Shown here: in pieces, positions 12,050-22,750 of the stretch | Position numbering within the stretch: position 1 is the first letter of the stretch | Layout of the letters: each line of letters starts with the position of its first letter | Assembly (NCBI GenBank): GCA_949987565.1 | Contig: OX465113.1 | Span: forward strand, 8,949,899-9,013,898 | Source of the DNA: Luidia sarsii | Lineage: Eukaryota > Echinodermata > Asteroidea > Paxillosida > Luidiidae | Direction: 5' to 3' | Length of the DNA stretch: 64,000 bases | The notes under the pieces: generated by a model | Told to the model about the DNA's origin: nothing | The model's input: only the letters and a program-made list of their open reading frames with translations | Databases searched by the model: none | Position numbers and translations under genes: made by a program

Positions 12050-13200
12050 GACAGAGATCGACAGAGAGATCGACAGAGAGACAGATAGAGACATAGATAG
12101 GCAGAGAGACCGACAGAGAGACATATAGAGACAGAGATAGGCAGAGAGATCGACAGAGAGACAGATAGAGACATAGATAGGCAGAGAGATCGACAGAGAG
12201 ACAGATATAGACATAGATAGGCAGAGAGATCGACAGAGAGACAGATAGAGACATAGATAGGCAGAGAGACCGACAGAGAGACAGATAGAGACAGAGATAG
12301 GCTGAGAGATCGACAGTGAGACAGATAGAGACATAGATAGGCAGAGAGACAGATAGAGACATAGATAGGCAGAGAGATCGACAGAGAGACAGATAGAGAC
12401 ATAGATAGGCAGAGAGATCGACAGAGAGACAGATAGAGACATAGATAGGCAGAGAGATCGACAGAGAGACAGATAGAGACATAGATAGGCAGAGAGATCG
12501 ACAGAGAGACAGATAGAGACATAGATAGGCAGAGAGATCGACAGAGAGACAGATAGAGACATAGATAGGCAGAGAGATCGACAGAGAGACAGATAGAGAC
12601 ATAGATAGGCAGAGAGATCGACAGAGAGACAGATAGAGACATAGATAGGCAGAGAGATCGACAGAGAGACCGATAGAGACATAGATAGGCAGAGAGACTG
12701 ACAGAGAGACAGATAGAGACAGAGATAGGCAGAGAGACCGACAAAGAGACCGATAGAGACAGAGATAGGCAGAGAGATCGACAGAGAGACAGATAGAGAC
12801 ATAGATAGGCTGAGAGACCGACAGAGAGACAAATAGAGACATAGATAGGCAGAGAGATCGACAGAGAGACAGATAGAGACATATATAGGCTGAGAGATCG
12901 ACAGAGAGACAGATAGAGACATAGATAGGCAGAGAGATCGACAGAGAGACATATAGAGACATAGATAGGCAGAGAGATCGACAGAGAGACAGATAGAGAC
13001 AGAGATAGGCAGATAGACCGACAGAGAGACAAATAGAGACAGAGATAGGCAGAGAGACTGACAGAGAGACAAATAGAGACAGAGATAGGCTGAGAGATCG
13101 ACAGAGAGACAGATAGAGACATAGATAGGCTTAGAGATCGATAGAGAAAGACTGTGAAGCAGAGAGACATAGAGAGACAGAGAGAGAGAGAGAGTTAGAG
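12050..13200. repeat. 40-bp minisatellite (about 27 copies)
   Basis: Tandem array with an exact 40-bp period containing 'gatcgacagagagacagata' and 'gagacatagataggcagaga'; blocks 120 bp apart are identical over much of 12360-12660. Because 40 is not a multiple of 3 and the minus-strand unit has no stop triplet in any register, all three minus-strand frames stay open for 345-388 codons with a 40-residue periodicity. These are not proteins. It decays into irregular GACAGA after about 13140. Confidence 0.95.
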
Positions 13201-13760
13201 AGTGAGACAGAGAGAGCTAAAATAATAGAGTTCGGGCAAGATGATGGCAATTTGGGAAGACCACCAACTACGGGATGAAATACCTCAAGTAGTTACAGCA
13301 ACAGTATGGCAAGTCAGAGGTCTCAAGTTCAATCCTTGGTGCAGTAAAGTAATGCATCATTACTTTCTTTTGGAGGTTTGTTTTTGTCATTCAAAGAGAA
13401 AAACTCAGGGCCGCTAATGCGTTGGCGCCCTCAAGAGTTTGCAACGCGGTTGACCATCGCAACGCGCGGAATCTGTCGACCCAATGCACGTCTGGAAAAG
13501 GGTCGATGCAATCCCCCTCATCATCGGAACGGCTTAGATTTAGGTCATGCACGAGGGGGGCCCGTGTGTGGAGAACGCGACCTGAGACGCACGTCTCACA
13601 GGGTTTAAGGAGTTGACCAACGACGTGTTGACGAAGAGAGATGGAGAGGGAGAGGGGAGAGGGAGAGAGAGGGGAGAGAGGGGGAGAGAGGGGAGAGAGA
13701 GATTTTACCACCAGGGGCTGCTAAACACATCAGCCGATATTGTCATTATCTCGCAGCTAC
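13201..13760. other. Unassigned, possible degenerate SINE
   Basis: Around 13230-13350 there is a weak tRNA-like B-box ('ctcaagttcaatcc' at about 13322) with a possible A-box upstream, perhaps a decayed SINE. A GA-rich tract lies at 13637-13702. No gene recognised. Confidence 0.3.
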
Positions 13761-13767
13761 ACCGCCG

Positions 13768-14021
13768 TGACGTCAGCTACGACCCTGCAGGACTTTGCCC
13801 GCAACAACCCAACATTGGCGTCAAACTTTGAAAAACAAGAAGAAAAAAAAACACACGAGGCCCGTCGAGTCACTGCGAAAAAAAAATCACCCGAGTGCAG
13901 CGGGTACCGATCAGACGGTGCTGGAGAGGAGAGCTGAAGACGGATGCCCCATAACAAACAGTGACGTCAGCCGAACGCAGCGCCCTCATTCAAAACGAAT
14001 CCGTCATGGTTAGTGACGTCA
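13768..14021. promoter_or_regulatory. Three consensus CRE sites
   Basis: The palindrome TGACGTCA occurs three times within 254 bp (13768-13775, 13962-13969, 14014-14021), each time followed by GC. This is the full consensus for CREB/ATF bZIP proteins. Identical flanks could mean either a cis-regulatory module or a small duplication. No transcript start can be assigned. Confidence 0.4.
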
Positions 14022-14597
14022 GCCAAGCCACCCCTCCTCCTGCTCCTCCTACTTCTCCTCCTTCCAACTCAGGGGCGGTGGACCCCGGTATCATTTTTTG
14101 TGTTCACCACCCCCCTCCCCCATACCAATATTGCGTGTTTGCACACATTGTGTGCAAAGCACTCGTGGGATAGGCAATAACGTTTGCTCCGAAGCGCTTC
14201 CAGCGCGCCAGTCGAAGATCCACAGGCGGCTGCCTGTCATATTAATCTGGCTCGCCAATTTACTTTCCTCTCCCCCCCCCCTCTTCCTACCCCCGCTACT
14301 GACGCACGATGCGCCACTGGGTCAAGTTTTACGGGCAGAATAAGTCGAGTAACGGACACTGGACAAGTAATCGATGCATCGCATGGATTTATCTAGCTCT
14401 CTTCCCTTCCCCTAGTCCCCCCTTCGTCTCGTGAAATGACAACTTAGCGCGGTCTGCCTTGGGAATCACACGGTGCTATTACCAGGCCGTCTGCCTGCCG
14501 ACCAGGTCTCTGAACGAGACGACAGGAATTGTGTGATCAGCCCCCATCATCCCCCACCAACCCCCACCCCACTAAAAACACACCCACACACGCATAA
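14022..14597. other. Unassigned, no gene seen
   Basis: C-rich runs (about 14107-14120, 14270-14282, 14540-14590). No exon recognised. Confidence 0.35.
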
Positions 14598-14830
14598 CAA
14601 AATGTTGTATCCTTGTGGAGACATTGCTTTGTTCTCATGCGCTATACAACCGAGTGAGAAAAAATGTTTTACCAAAAAATGCTCCCATTTAAACCACATT
14701 CATTTTCCTGGGTAGAAATTTGGACCGTGGTATGTCCTTTACATATAACACTTCAATTTGCGACCGCAGGGATTCTTACTCATCACAAATTTCCCGTTTT
14801 GGAGTTGTTCATATTCTTATCAAAGTCGCG
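14598..14830 (+). mobile_element. Dispersed repeat family D, copy 1
   Basis: Shares with 27161-27455 and, inverted, 48531-48792 a series of conserved blocks: 'gttgtatccttgtggagaca', 'tgctcccatttaaaccacat', 'tagaaatttggaccgt' and 'gattcttactcatcacaaat'. This copy lacks the far end ('ggagacctattcaacc') seen in the other two. No coding capacity; the 171-codon frame across it is not a gene. Confidence 0.7.
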
Positions 14831-16104
14831 TTATATATCCGGCAGTGAGCAGGGCAAATACCGTGTATACACTGAGTTCGTTATCGGTAAGTTCGGTTAT
14901 AACAGCCACCACGACCACGGCACAAGCACAATTTATATCACGCGCGCTGCGCACAAAATACAAATTGATATCGCCATCATTGCTGGCAGTATACTGTTCT
15001 TGTCGGATGAAACAGATTCCGCACATTCTGATTGTCCAGCGCGTTGCGAACTCTTGAGGGCGCCCACTTGCGAATCGCCCGAATTACAAATGTATACAAG
15101 GCTTGAAAACGGGAGACCCTTTACCTTCGTTTTTAAGTTGATCTGCGGTTCAAAAAGAAATAGAAATATGCTTTTTTAACTTCAACAAAGAACCTACAAC
15201 CTGCGGTTGTTTCAAGTTTTGGGTGAGTCCTGTTACAGATACGAAGCCGAGGACGAGGCCTAAGTCGGGTTTTCGAGAGAAAAATAATGGAAAATACGGT
15301 TTATTCCGGTGTACAGTGAAACAACCGGTGTCCAATCGTACAACAATTTATCATAATGCGGATCCACATGCAGTTTCGACGGAGCTGAAAAGGGAGGTCC
15401 CTTGTGTGTTTGTCCCCCCCCCCCTCCCACTTCCTTCCTCCCAGACCTAATAATGAAAAGCAACACCTAGTATATTATCATTGAGATCCACTCTGCGCTG
15501 GCCCCACGACGAACATTAATGGGTGGGCAAAATTGCAACGCAGGCGAACAAGGCGCGTCCACTCCGCGGGAAAGATGAACAGCCGGCCATTAGAGGCCGC
15601 ACGTCTGCGTGTAACCGATACTCCCCTCCTCGGACCTGGCCTCTGCATAAACAACGGGCCGTAAATCTTGCCCTGAGCGAGTGGGAGGTGAGAGGGGATG
15701 GGGGGGTGGTGGGGTGGTGGGGTGTCGCGTCGGCCGCTGCCACACCCGGCCGGCCTCCCGACTCTTGGCGGCCGTGCAAATAGCGCGCACATCCACCGAC
15801 GGACGACCCGAGCCTAATGATGGCCGCGTTGGCAGCAGCATGTGTGTAAATCAGCGAGTCGGACGGGCGCCCAGATTCAACAGGGCGATGGATGTATGTA
15901 GTTAGCCGACACGGCCGAATCCAATTCCATCCATTTTTTTTCCAGAAATCTTTCTCATTTTTTGATAGATGGTATAATTTTAGGGACAGTCTTTTGGGAT
16001 AATTAAGAGACGAAGCCGGAGCCGAAGCCTAAGCCGGGTTTTGGAAAAAAGGGCCAATTAAGTTGCAAGACCCTGATTTTAACATCATTCAGAAATGTGA
16101 TATA
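14831..16104. other. Unassigned with family E fragments
   Basis: No gene recognised. Two short copies of an 'acgaagccggagccgaagcc'-type repeat that ends in 'gggttttcgag/ggaaaa' lie at about 15237-15275 and 16008-16048; the same family occurs at 20965-21040 and is amplified at 23.7-24.3 kb. A CpG-rich stretch spans 15560-15800. Confidence 0.4.
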
Positions 16105-16380
16105 CAAAAATGTTGCAAACTGCTTACTGACCAAAATTACCAAAATGCAAATCTAAAAATGTAGTGAGTCTGACGTTTCGATCCTAGCAGGACCTTTCTC
16201 AAATGAGTGACAAGGACAACATGCATGTATACACGAAGGAAGGGGGAAGAGAGTGAATAGGACACGGATGAGAAACAAAGGACAAAGAGTAAAGCTGGTA
16301 GGGTGAGATCATTCAGAAATGGAGAGGTATAGCTGGCAATTCAGAGACACCTCATCCTGATCAATTGATGTACAACCAAA
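16105..16380 (+). mobile_element. Dispersed repeat family F, copy 1
   Basis: Contains 'gttgcaaactgcttactgac' and 'cgtttcgatcctagcaggac', then a GA-rich tail ('gagtgaataggacacgg', 'gagaaacaaaggacaaa'). The core and tail match 31326-31540 over about 200 bp; the core recurs at 36322-36475, 60635-60720 and 62124-62232. Non-coding, and the ends are not defined. Confidence 0.7.
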
Positions 16381-16689
16381 CATGTCTCTATCCCGGCCCC
16401 AGGCGCCAACCCTCCCCAGACGGCAATAATGGGTGTCTTTGAACGGTCTATAGTCACAGGGGTCGGGCCTATTCAATGCGGCCGTGCATCGCTGGGGCCT
16501 ACGTCCATCTCCGACCTGTCAATGTGGTGCGCCTGAACAAACTGCGCAGCATTATTATTCTTAGCGAGTGTCCCAGACCTCCGCACACCAGAGGAGGTGG
16601 ACCTCACGCATTTTACCCAAATCCACAAGCTCTGAGCTGGTTGCAGCGCTTACGGGACAGAGGATAATACACCGATCCAGTAGGCCACG

Positions 16690-16865
16690 CCCCTTGACAA
16701 ATTGACCAATCACAACGCGCGATTTAAGGTCCGACAAATTGCCGCCATTTTGTCCGACATAACGTTTTAAATGTTGTATTCTTTACTACACACTTTTCGT
16801 TGTGTTTACTTTCGTTTCGTACGTACCAGGCAGTTCCTTAGCAAACCCGAGTTTTATCCTTAACC
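16690..16865 (+). promoter_or_regulatory. Promoter-like segment upstream of THAP start
   Basis: A CCAAT box (GACCAATCAC, about 16702) and a consensus YY1 site (GCCGCCATTTTG, about 16741) lie 100-160 bp before the ATG of the THAP-like frame. The combination is typical of compact TATA-less animal promoters. Confidence 0.4.
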
Positions 16866-17024
16866 ATGGTCAAGCGGTGTTTATATTTTCATTGTAATTC
16901 TGACTCTCGATACCCTGGCAAGACAGGAAATGTAAATGTTTTGCTTTTTCCAAAAACCAAAGTCCAACAGAGAGAAGTGCTTTTCGATGGTTGCGGGCGT
17001 GCAGTGGACGCGCAGGTCGTGTGA
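16866..17024 (+). pseudogene. THAP-domain N-terminus with frame break
   Basis: The 52-codon frame starts MVKRC...C with NSDSRYP and then LLFPK, the characteristic opening of the THAP zinc-finger (C2CH) DNA-binding domain found in THAP proteins and P-element-type transposases: Met-Val-Lys, the first Cys pair (residues 5 and 10) and the hydrophobic-FPK segment. The expected Trp/Cys-Gly-Arg block ('FRWLRACSGR') is present but in the next reading frame, starting near 16980, so a one-base indel at about 16970-16980 breaks the domain. The Cys-His pair that completes the zinc site is not found in frame. Alternatives are a decayed transposon or a real first exon with a private splice. No neighbouring transposase was seen. 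Confidence 0.6.
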
Positions 17025-17368
17025 ACGATCATGAAACGTGTGCGCAGGTGCGCGTTTGCTTGGTCGTTGCTATGGTGGGCGTGGCCTACTGTGTCAGCGT
17101 ATTGCTCCTTGCCTCATACGCAAGAAGAAGATGACGAAGAGAAGGGCCCAAATTCGTCCGCCGAGGAAACCCCCATACTCATGCATCCCCCTATAATCCC
17201 ACACACAGAATGCTAATGCAGCGCATTATGATGATATTGTCAGGACCGTCCAGGCTGCACGCGGATCAAAATTGACCATGCATAGCCAACCGTTCTGACG
17301 TTTTGAGTGGCGTGACCTTTGTGAACTCGCCCAACAGCGCCCTCTGTTGGCAGCTCGTCGTTGGCAGC
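17025..17368. other. Unassigned, after the THAP remnant
   Basis: Could hold the decayed remainder of the THAP element; no further domain is readable. A CTCF-like motif lies on the minus strand at 17335-17350. Confidence 0.3.
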
Positions 17369-17715
17369 TCGTGGTGGTGGTGGGGTGGTGGTGGTGGTGG
17401 TGGTGGTGGTGTTGGTGGTGGTGGTGGTGGTGGTGTTGGTGGTGGTGATGGTGTTGGTGGTGGTGGTGGTGGTGGTGGTGATGGTGATGGTGTTGGTGTT
17501 GGTGTTGGTGGTGATGGTGATAGTGATGGTGGCGGTGGTGGTGGTGTTGGTGGTGGTGTTGGGGGTGGTGGTGTTGGTGGTGGTGATGATGTTGGTGGTG
17601 GTTGTGGTGGTGGTGGTGATGGTGATGGTGTTGGTGTTGGTGGTGGTGGTGATGGTGATAGTGATGGGGGCGGTGGTGGTGGTGTTGGTGGTGGTGTTGG
17701 GGGTGGTGGTGTTGG

Positions 17716-17746
<31 letters not shown>

Positions 17747-17748
17747 GG

Positions 17749-17779
<31 letters not shown>

Positions 17780-17880
17780 GGTGGTGGTTGTGGTGATGGT
17801 GGTGGTGGTGGTGGTGGTGGTGATGGTGGTGGTGGTGGTGGTGGTGGTGGTGGTGGTGGTGGTGGCAATGGTGGCGGTGA
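17369..17880. repeat. (GGT)n trinucleotide array
   Basis: About 510 bp of GGT/GTT/GAT triplets in phase, giving poly-Gly, Val or Thr frames on both strands. Internal duplication is visible: a block with 'gatggtgatagtgatggnggcgg' character occurs twice about 145 bp apart (about 17512 and 17650). Its period of three keeps frames open for 180-240 codons; I do not regard these as genes. Confidence 0.95.
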
Positions 17881-18082
17881 TGATGTCGGTGAAAATGGGG
17901 CTGTTGTCTTGATCGGGGCGGTAATAGTGGCAGATTTGCGGCATGGAAAAGGTGATGGTCGCTGTCATTGTACTTCTTGCGGTATTAAATGGTTGTTCAA
18001 GTTATAATCCGATTGCAGCGGTGGTTATGGTTGCGTTGATAAATGCAGTTTAATCTCCACCCTTAATTCTGTACAATCCTAG

Positions 18083-18155
18083 AGAGACATCTCCATTGCC
18101 TGCCGACCGCGGAGGTCAACGTCCCACCGACACCTTTGAAATTCCCAGGACGCCG
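18083..18155 (+). CDS. Possible isolated internal exon
   Basis: A segment bounded by an acceptor-like 'tctgtacaatcctag' (ending 18082) and a strong donor CCG|GTAAGT is open in one frame for 24 codons after one leading base (…TFEIPRTP at its end). The other two frames are less convincing or contain a stop. I do not recognise the peptide. Evidence rests on splice signals only. Confidence 0.25.
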
Positions 18156-18341
18156 GTAAGTCAGAGCGGTTCTTAAGAGCGCATCGCGTACACAGCTGGC
18201 TTAATGGCCGCAGGCTGAAGATCAAGACCGAGATAAAGAAGAAGAAGAAAAAAATGAAAACCCGGGGGGTGGGGAGAAGAAGAAAAAGACGAGAAGAGAT
18301 CCGAGAGCTCTCACCTTGATATTCAAAGAGTGAGCTTCCTT

Positions 18342-18654
18342 CACTGTAAAAACGGTGCTCACATCATGCACATGGATGAAGTATGTTAAGGCACATGGTG
18401 CGCGATACGTGCGCATGAGGTGATGCTCACTTTCACTCCATGTGTTTGAGGTATAGTAAATAGGGAGATGTTCTTGTACATGAAGCACTTCATGCACCTC
18501 ATCCCATTTTTGCTCAAGTGACTGCAATGCCACATGTGCTTGAGCTACAGTATTTCATGTGCACGTAGTACAGTAGGTGCCTCAAGTGTTCATGATTCTG
18601 GGACAAATATGTGCCATTGCAGAAGTGCATGAGGTGCAGTTCGTTTTTACAGTG
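18342..18654. mobile_element. MITE with CACTGTAAAAACG ends
   Basis: 313-bp element with terminal inverted repeats CACTGTAAAAACG at the left and its complement CGTTTTTACAGTG at the right. The interior carries several copies of a CATGAGGTGC/GCACTTCATG-type motif in both orientations, making much of it self-complementary. No coding capacity. A 3- or 8-bp target duplication is not evident. Confidence 0.75.
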
Positions 18655-19345
18655 TTAATATCGCGTGAGCATCAGCAGACCGTATAGCGTGCACTCCACT
18701 GACTCGCTAGCGGACGATCTGCCAAAAAAAAAAACCAGCGTACGACTGCAGAACGGACAGGCGCCTATTATATATACAGAGAGCCGATATTATTACAGGC
18801 CGGCACTCAACTGTGGGAGACCGTCCGACCGCCACTTGGTTTTATATGCCGTCCACCAAAAAAGATCTATAGCCGACAGTGCTCCAGTTCGTGTGATATA
18901 AGCCCTGCACTGTGTGGCATGCAGTTTCCATACGAACGGTTCTTTCCCGTAGCAAGGCCCCGCACCTAACACAAGTATAGCCATAATATGATTATTAATT
19001 CCCCTCCGCAATACACAATACAAGAGCCACCAATAATGTCTAACGGCAAATACGAGCCGTAGAGCACATCGATATCTTCCTTCTTTCTGTTCGTATTCTT
19101 TTACTGAGCTATGTTCACCTGCTTCTAATTCTCAACCAGGATTTTCGTTTGTAGAATCGCCTGCGGGGGATACAAACCTATTACTCGTTGTCAAGGCGGA
19201 ATCATTGGAAGGAACTAGTATGACTATGACAGCCCAACAAAGCGGGTGAATATAAGGCACGCATCGGGCTGCCAAAAAAAATAACACCACATTTCGGGGA
19301 ATCTCTCCGTCACATCAGACGGAAGGGGGGGGACCGGCGTTGTTT
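18655..19345. other. Unassigned, no gene seen
   Basis: Unique-looking sequence with short A runs. No domain, exon or recurring repeat recognised. Confidence 0.4.
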
Positions 19346-19349
19346 CCCT

Positions 19350-19455
19350 CCATCTAGTGAGTGGGTGGGTGAGTGGGTGGGTGATTGGGTGGGTGATTGG
19401 GTGGGTGATTGGGTGGGTGATTGGGTGGGTGATTGGGTGGGTGATTGGATGGTTT
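19350..19455. repeat. 12-bp G-rich tandem repeat
   Basis: About eight copies of GGGTGGGTGATT, with GGGTGGGTGAGT variants at the left end. Runs of GGG every few bases give strong G-quadruplex potential on the plus strand. Confidence 0.9.
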
Positions 19456-19624
19456 GGGAAATGACTGATGAGGTGATGAGTTGAAGGAACGCGGCCGGGG
19501 ACTGCGAGATGAGGCCCCCCGGGGGAGGGGCAACGCCTGTCGACGACACGGTAGCGCTGTGGTCGGACTCAAGCATCAAACACGACGCAACATACATGTA
19601 CATTATATTGCACACAGTTATCTA

Positions 19625-19790
19625 TTTCCCTCCTCTCTCCCTCTCTCCAACCTCTCTCTCTTTTCTCTCTCTATCTCTCTCTCTTTCTCTCTCCATCTCT
19701 AGGTCTCTCTCTTTCTTTCTTTCTCTCTCTTTCTCTCTATCTTTCTCTCCCCATCTCTCTCCCCACCCCTCTCTCTCTTTCTCTCAGGGA
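19625..19790. repeat. CT-rich microsatellite tract
   Basis: Pyrimidine-rich plus strand of CTCTCT/TTTCTC words. Short frames here are compositional. Confidence 0.9.
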
Positions 19791-20339
19791 TCCGTGCAAA
19801 TTTCAAGCATTTGATTTTCAACCGCGGAAGCTCAAACCTTCAATGCTGAAGAGTACAACATTGCCAATTGCCCTACATCCATTGCGTACACTTAGCCATT
19901 GCACAAAATTTCCTGTTCCACTATAACTGCTGACCTCCCATCTATTTCCAAGTACAGAGCGTTGCTCCGTATATCATCTCTCTCTTTTTATAAGTGGGCT
20001 TTTTCAGCAGGGGGGGGGGCTTTTTTACCCTCATTGAATTCCATTACTGCCCTGTTCCAACATCGATTTCTCTTCTTCTTTTCTGTTCATTCCCATTCAG
20101 TCAGAATTTCTCCTCGGGTGGAAAAATTGGGGTAATGTGTTTTACTCTTTTTTTCCCCTTTTTTTCTCTCAGGAAGGGCACTGAATACCGAAGGCGTGCG
20201 AAGACAGAGCATGGGCAGAGAGAAGGCAGGGTTCGGGTCGCTTAGCAACACCAAAAGGTGAGGAGGAGGGGGCGAAACGCAGCCCCACACTGACGAGATT
20301 GTAATGCAGCGGCTCATACACACGGCGCGCCCGCCCAGG
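19791..20339. other. Unassigned, no gene seen
   Basis: No supported exon. A G9 run at about 20010-20018. CpG density begins to rise after 20230. Confidence 0.35.
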
Positions 20340-20455
20340 CCCCCGTTACTCGGCCGGGCGTCGCCATATTGCCGCTCCCATAGCAACCGCGGGTGACGTA
20401 GGCGCGCGCGTGACCGAGCACCCCAACCGCCCGAGGCCGCATGCGCAGTGGGTGG
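20340..20455. promoter_or_regulatory. CpG island promoter-like segment
   Basis: Dense CpGs with a CCATATTG (YY1/SRF-like) at about 20364, an RFX X-box-like 'gctcccatagcaacc' (20374-20388), a TGACGTA half-CRE at about 20393 and a consensus NRF1 site GCATGCGCA (20439-20447). This set is typical of bidirectional TATA-less promoters. No adjoining exon was found on either strand. Confidence 0.4.
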
Positions 20456-21776
20456 GATTAAGTACCAACCCCCCCCCTCAAAAAAAGAAAAGAACAGTCG
20501 TTGGGTGCCAGCGAATACCCAAATTAGGTATTTGTATGGGAGGGAGGTGCTGGCTTCGACCGCCGACACCCAACAGCTGAAAATGCAGTATGTGTGGGTT
20601 TTTTCCCCTCCAAAATAAAAACGTTCTTGTCTCATTCCAAAAATTGTCAAAACTGCAACATTTTTTGGAGGTAAAATTACTTTCAATATTGATGTAAGAA
20701 TTACGAACACGAGCATAAGCTAATGATTTTAAAATAGCCTAGATATAGCATCACATTACGGGCACTCGAGCGAAGACGCTCGATAAGTGATGCCACCGTC
20801 CAGTCGCCATTCAAGGACGAAGCGAGACCCGCAGCCTGCAACAAGTACACGCCCATCAGCGTCGTTCCTGTGTGACCGCTCGAACAACAACAAAAAGCAC
20901 AAAGTTGTAGAGCAGCCCGACGATAAACCAGTCTCCCCTTAGCCAGTGCCTCCGCACGCACTAATAGGCCGTTTACGAAGTGAAGGCTTAGGCTCGGGCT
21001 CAGGCTCAGGCTTAGTCTCCGTCTGACAAAACCCTGAAAATCCCGGTTGTGGTCTGTTTCCGAATTTGAAGGTTTGATGGTCTGGTAGGTACAGAGTATA
21101 TTATTCACCAAGAAAACGAACGCTTGGTTTTTAGATGCCTGTGGTATTATAACGAGTAAGATACAATCTGACCCGAAAAGCGACCATAATAATATTCATA
21201 GCTTCAATCAGAACGTCGTATAACCACCCACATTAAAAATGGCATGGGATGGCGCCCTCTTTAGACTAAACCATGCCATTTCATTTCATCCACAGCGCAA
21301 TATCTCCTGTCGATTTTTTTTTTTTTTGCGGGAGATCGAGCTGGTAATAATCCCGCACTGGTCAAGAATTTGATTAACTGACAATTACTACGCATTCTTT
21401 TGTGAGCACCGCGGTAGAGGGAACGATTTCTATTTATGTAATCCTTAATTCGGTTAGCGAGGGGCCTGGTTGATCTGGGGGGGGACCCACGCGAACGGTC
21501 AAGTATCTTGGGATCGTGTTAGCATCGCGTCGCAATTGGATCGGGAGCAGTTTTTCTTTTTATTATTATTCCCCCTCTTCGTGCTTTTTTTTCTACTTTT
21601 CCTCTCCTCTTCACGGGGGGATTGTGTCGGAGGAGCGGCATCGTTATAGGAACGGTCGCATTGCCGTGGGGCCATCTGTACGGGTTCCCGTGAGTCTAGG
21701 CTCAACATGGACCCCCACCCCCTCACACACACACACACACACGCTACGGTCTATGTGGCCTACTACCTTCCCAGTG
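20456..21776. other. Unassigned with one family E fragment
   Basis: Family E copy at about 20965-21040 ('ggctcgggctcaggctcagg'). A T-run at about 21316-21327 and (AC)n at about 21725-21742. The 209-codon minus-strand frame over 20087-20716 shows no domain and crosses the CpG island, so I do not call it. Confidence 0.35.
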
Positions 21777-22750
21777 AGAGAGAGATGGAGAGAGGGAGAG
21801 GGGGAGAAAGAGGGGGAGGAGGAGAACGAGGAGACGGAGAGACAGACGGAGAAAGGAAGAGGAGAGACAGACAGACACAGAGACAGAAACGGGGTTCTGA
21901 CAGAGACAGAGACACGCAGAGACAGAGAGACAGAGAGAGGAAGAAGAGAGACAGACAGACACAAAGACAGGAACGGGGTTCTGACAGAGACAGAGACACG
22001 CAGAGACAGAGAGACAGAGAGAGGAAGAAGAGAGACAGACAGACACAAAGACAGGAACGAGGTTCTAACATAGACAGATAGAGACATGCAGAAACAGAGA
22101 GACAGAGAGAGGAAGAAGAGAGACAGACAGAGACAGAAAGAAACAGAGACAAAAACGGGGGACAGACTGAGACTTGGTAGAGACGCAGGGACAGAGAGGC
22201 ACGAGACAAAGGGAGACATGGAGAGAGACAGACAGACATACAGACAGACAGAGGGAGGGAGATTGAGAGACAGGCAGGGGAGAAGAAAGTGAGAAAAGGA
22301 GAGAAAGAGGGACAGAGAGTGAGAAAGCGAGACATGTCAGAAACAGTGACAGAGACAGAGAGAGAAACAGAGAGACAGACAGAGACAAAGACACGCAGAG
22401 ACAGAGTTGTGAGACGGAGTGAGACATAGACAGACAGACAGACAAACAGACAGACTGACAGAGGGAGATGGAGATGCATTGGGAGACAGGCAGGGGCGAA
22501 GAGAGTAAGAAAGGGAGAGATAGAGGGACAGAGAGGGAGACAGAGAGACATGTCAGAAACAGTGACAGAGACAGAGAGAGAAACAGAGAGACAGACAGAG
22601 ACACGTGAGACGGAGTGAGACATAGACAGACAGACAGACGGACAAATAGACAGACAGAGGGAGATGGAGAGGCATTGGGAGAGAGGCGGGGCGATCAAGA
22701 GAGTAAGAAAAGGAGAGGGAGAGGGACAGATCGAGTGAGACAGAGAGAAG
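21777..22750. repeat. 84-bp and ~218-bp GA-rich minisatellite
   Basis: At 21860-22110 an 84-bp unit marked by 'ggggttctgacagagacaga' repeats (markers at about 21891, 21975, 22059). At 22320-22680 a longer unit of about 218 bp marked by 'acatgtcagaaacagtgaca' repeats (22331, 22549). All plus-strand purine with GACAGA words. Minus-strand Ser/Leu/Cys frames up to 331 codons are artefacts. Confidence 0.9.

Noticed and set aside
11906..13170. Three overlapping minus-strand frames of 345-388 codons
   Set aside because: They are register shifts of one 40-bp tandem repeat without stops; no conserved domain and no start or splice context.
12050..13200. CRISPR array
   Set aside because: Units are directly contiguous with no spacers, and the DNA is animal nuclear.
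14664..15179. 171-codon plus-strand frame
   Set aside because: Starts inside a dispersed repeat and has no domain; other copies of the repeat are not open.
17240..18007. Poly-Gly, Val or Thr proteins of 183-242 codons on both strands
   Set aside because: Trinucleotide repeat with period three; both strands equally open.
20087..20716. 209-codon minus-strand frame
   Set aside because: Crosses a CpG island and C-run, no domain recognised.
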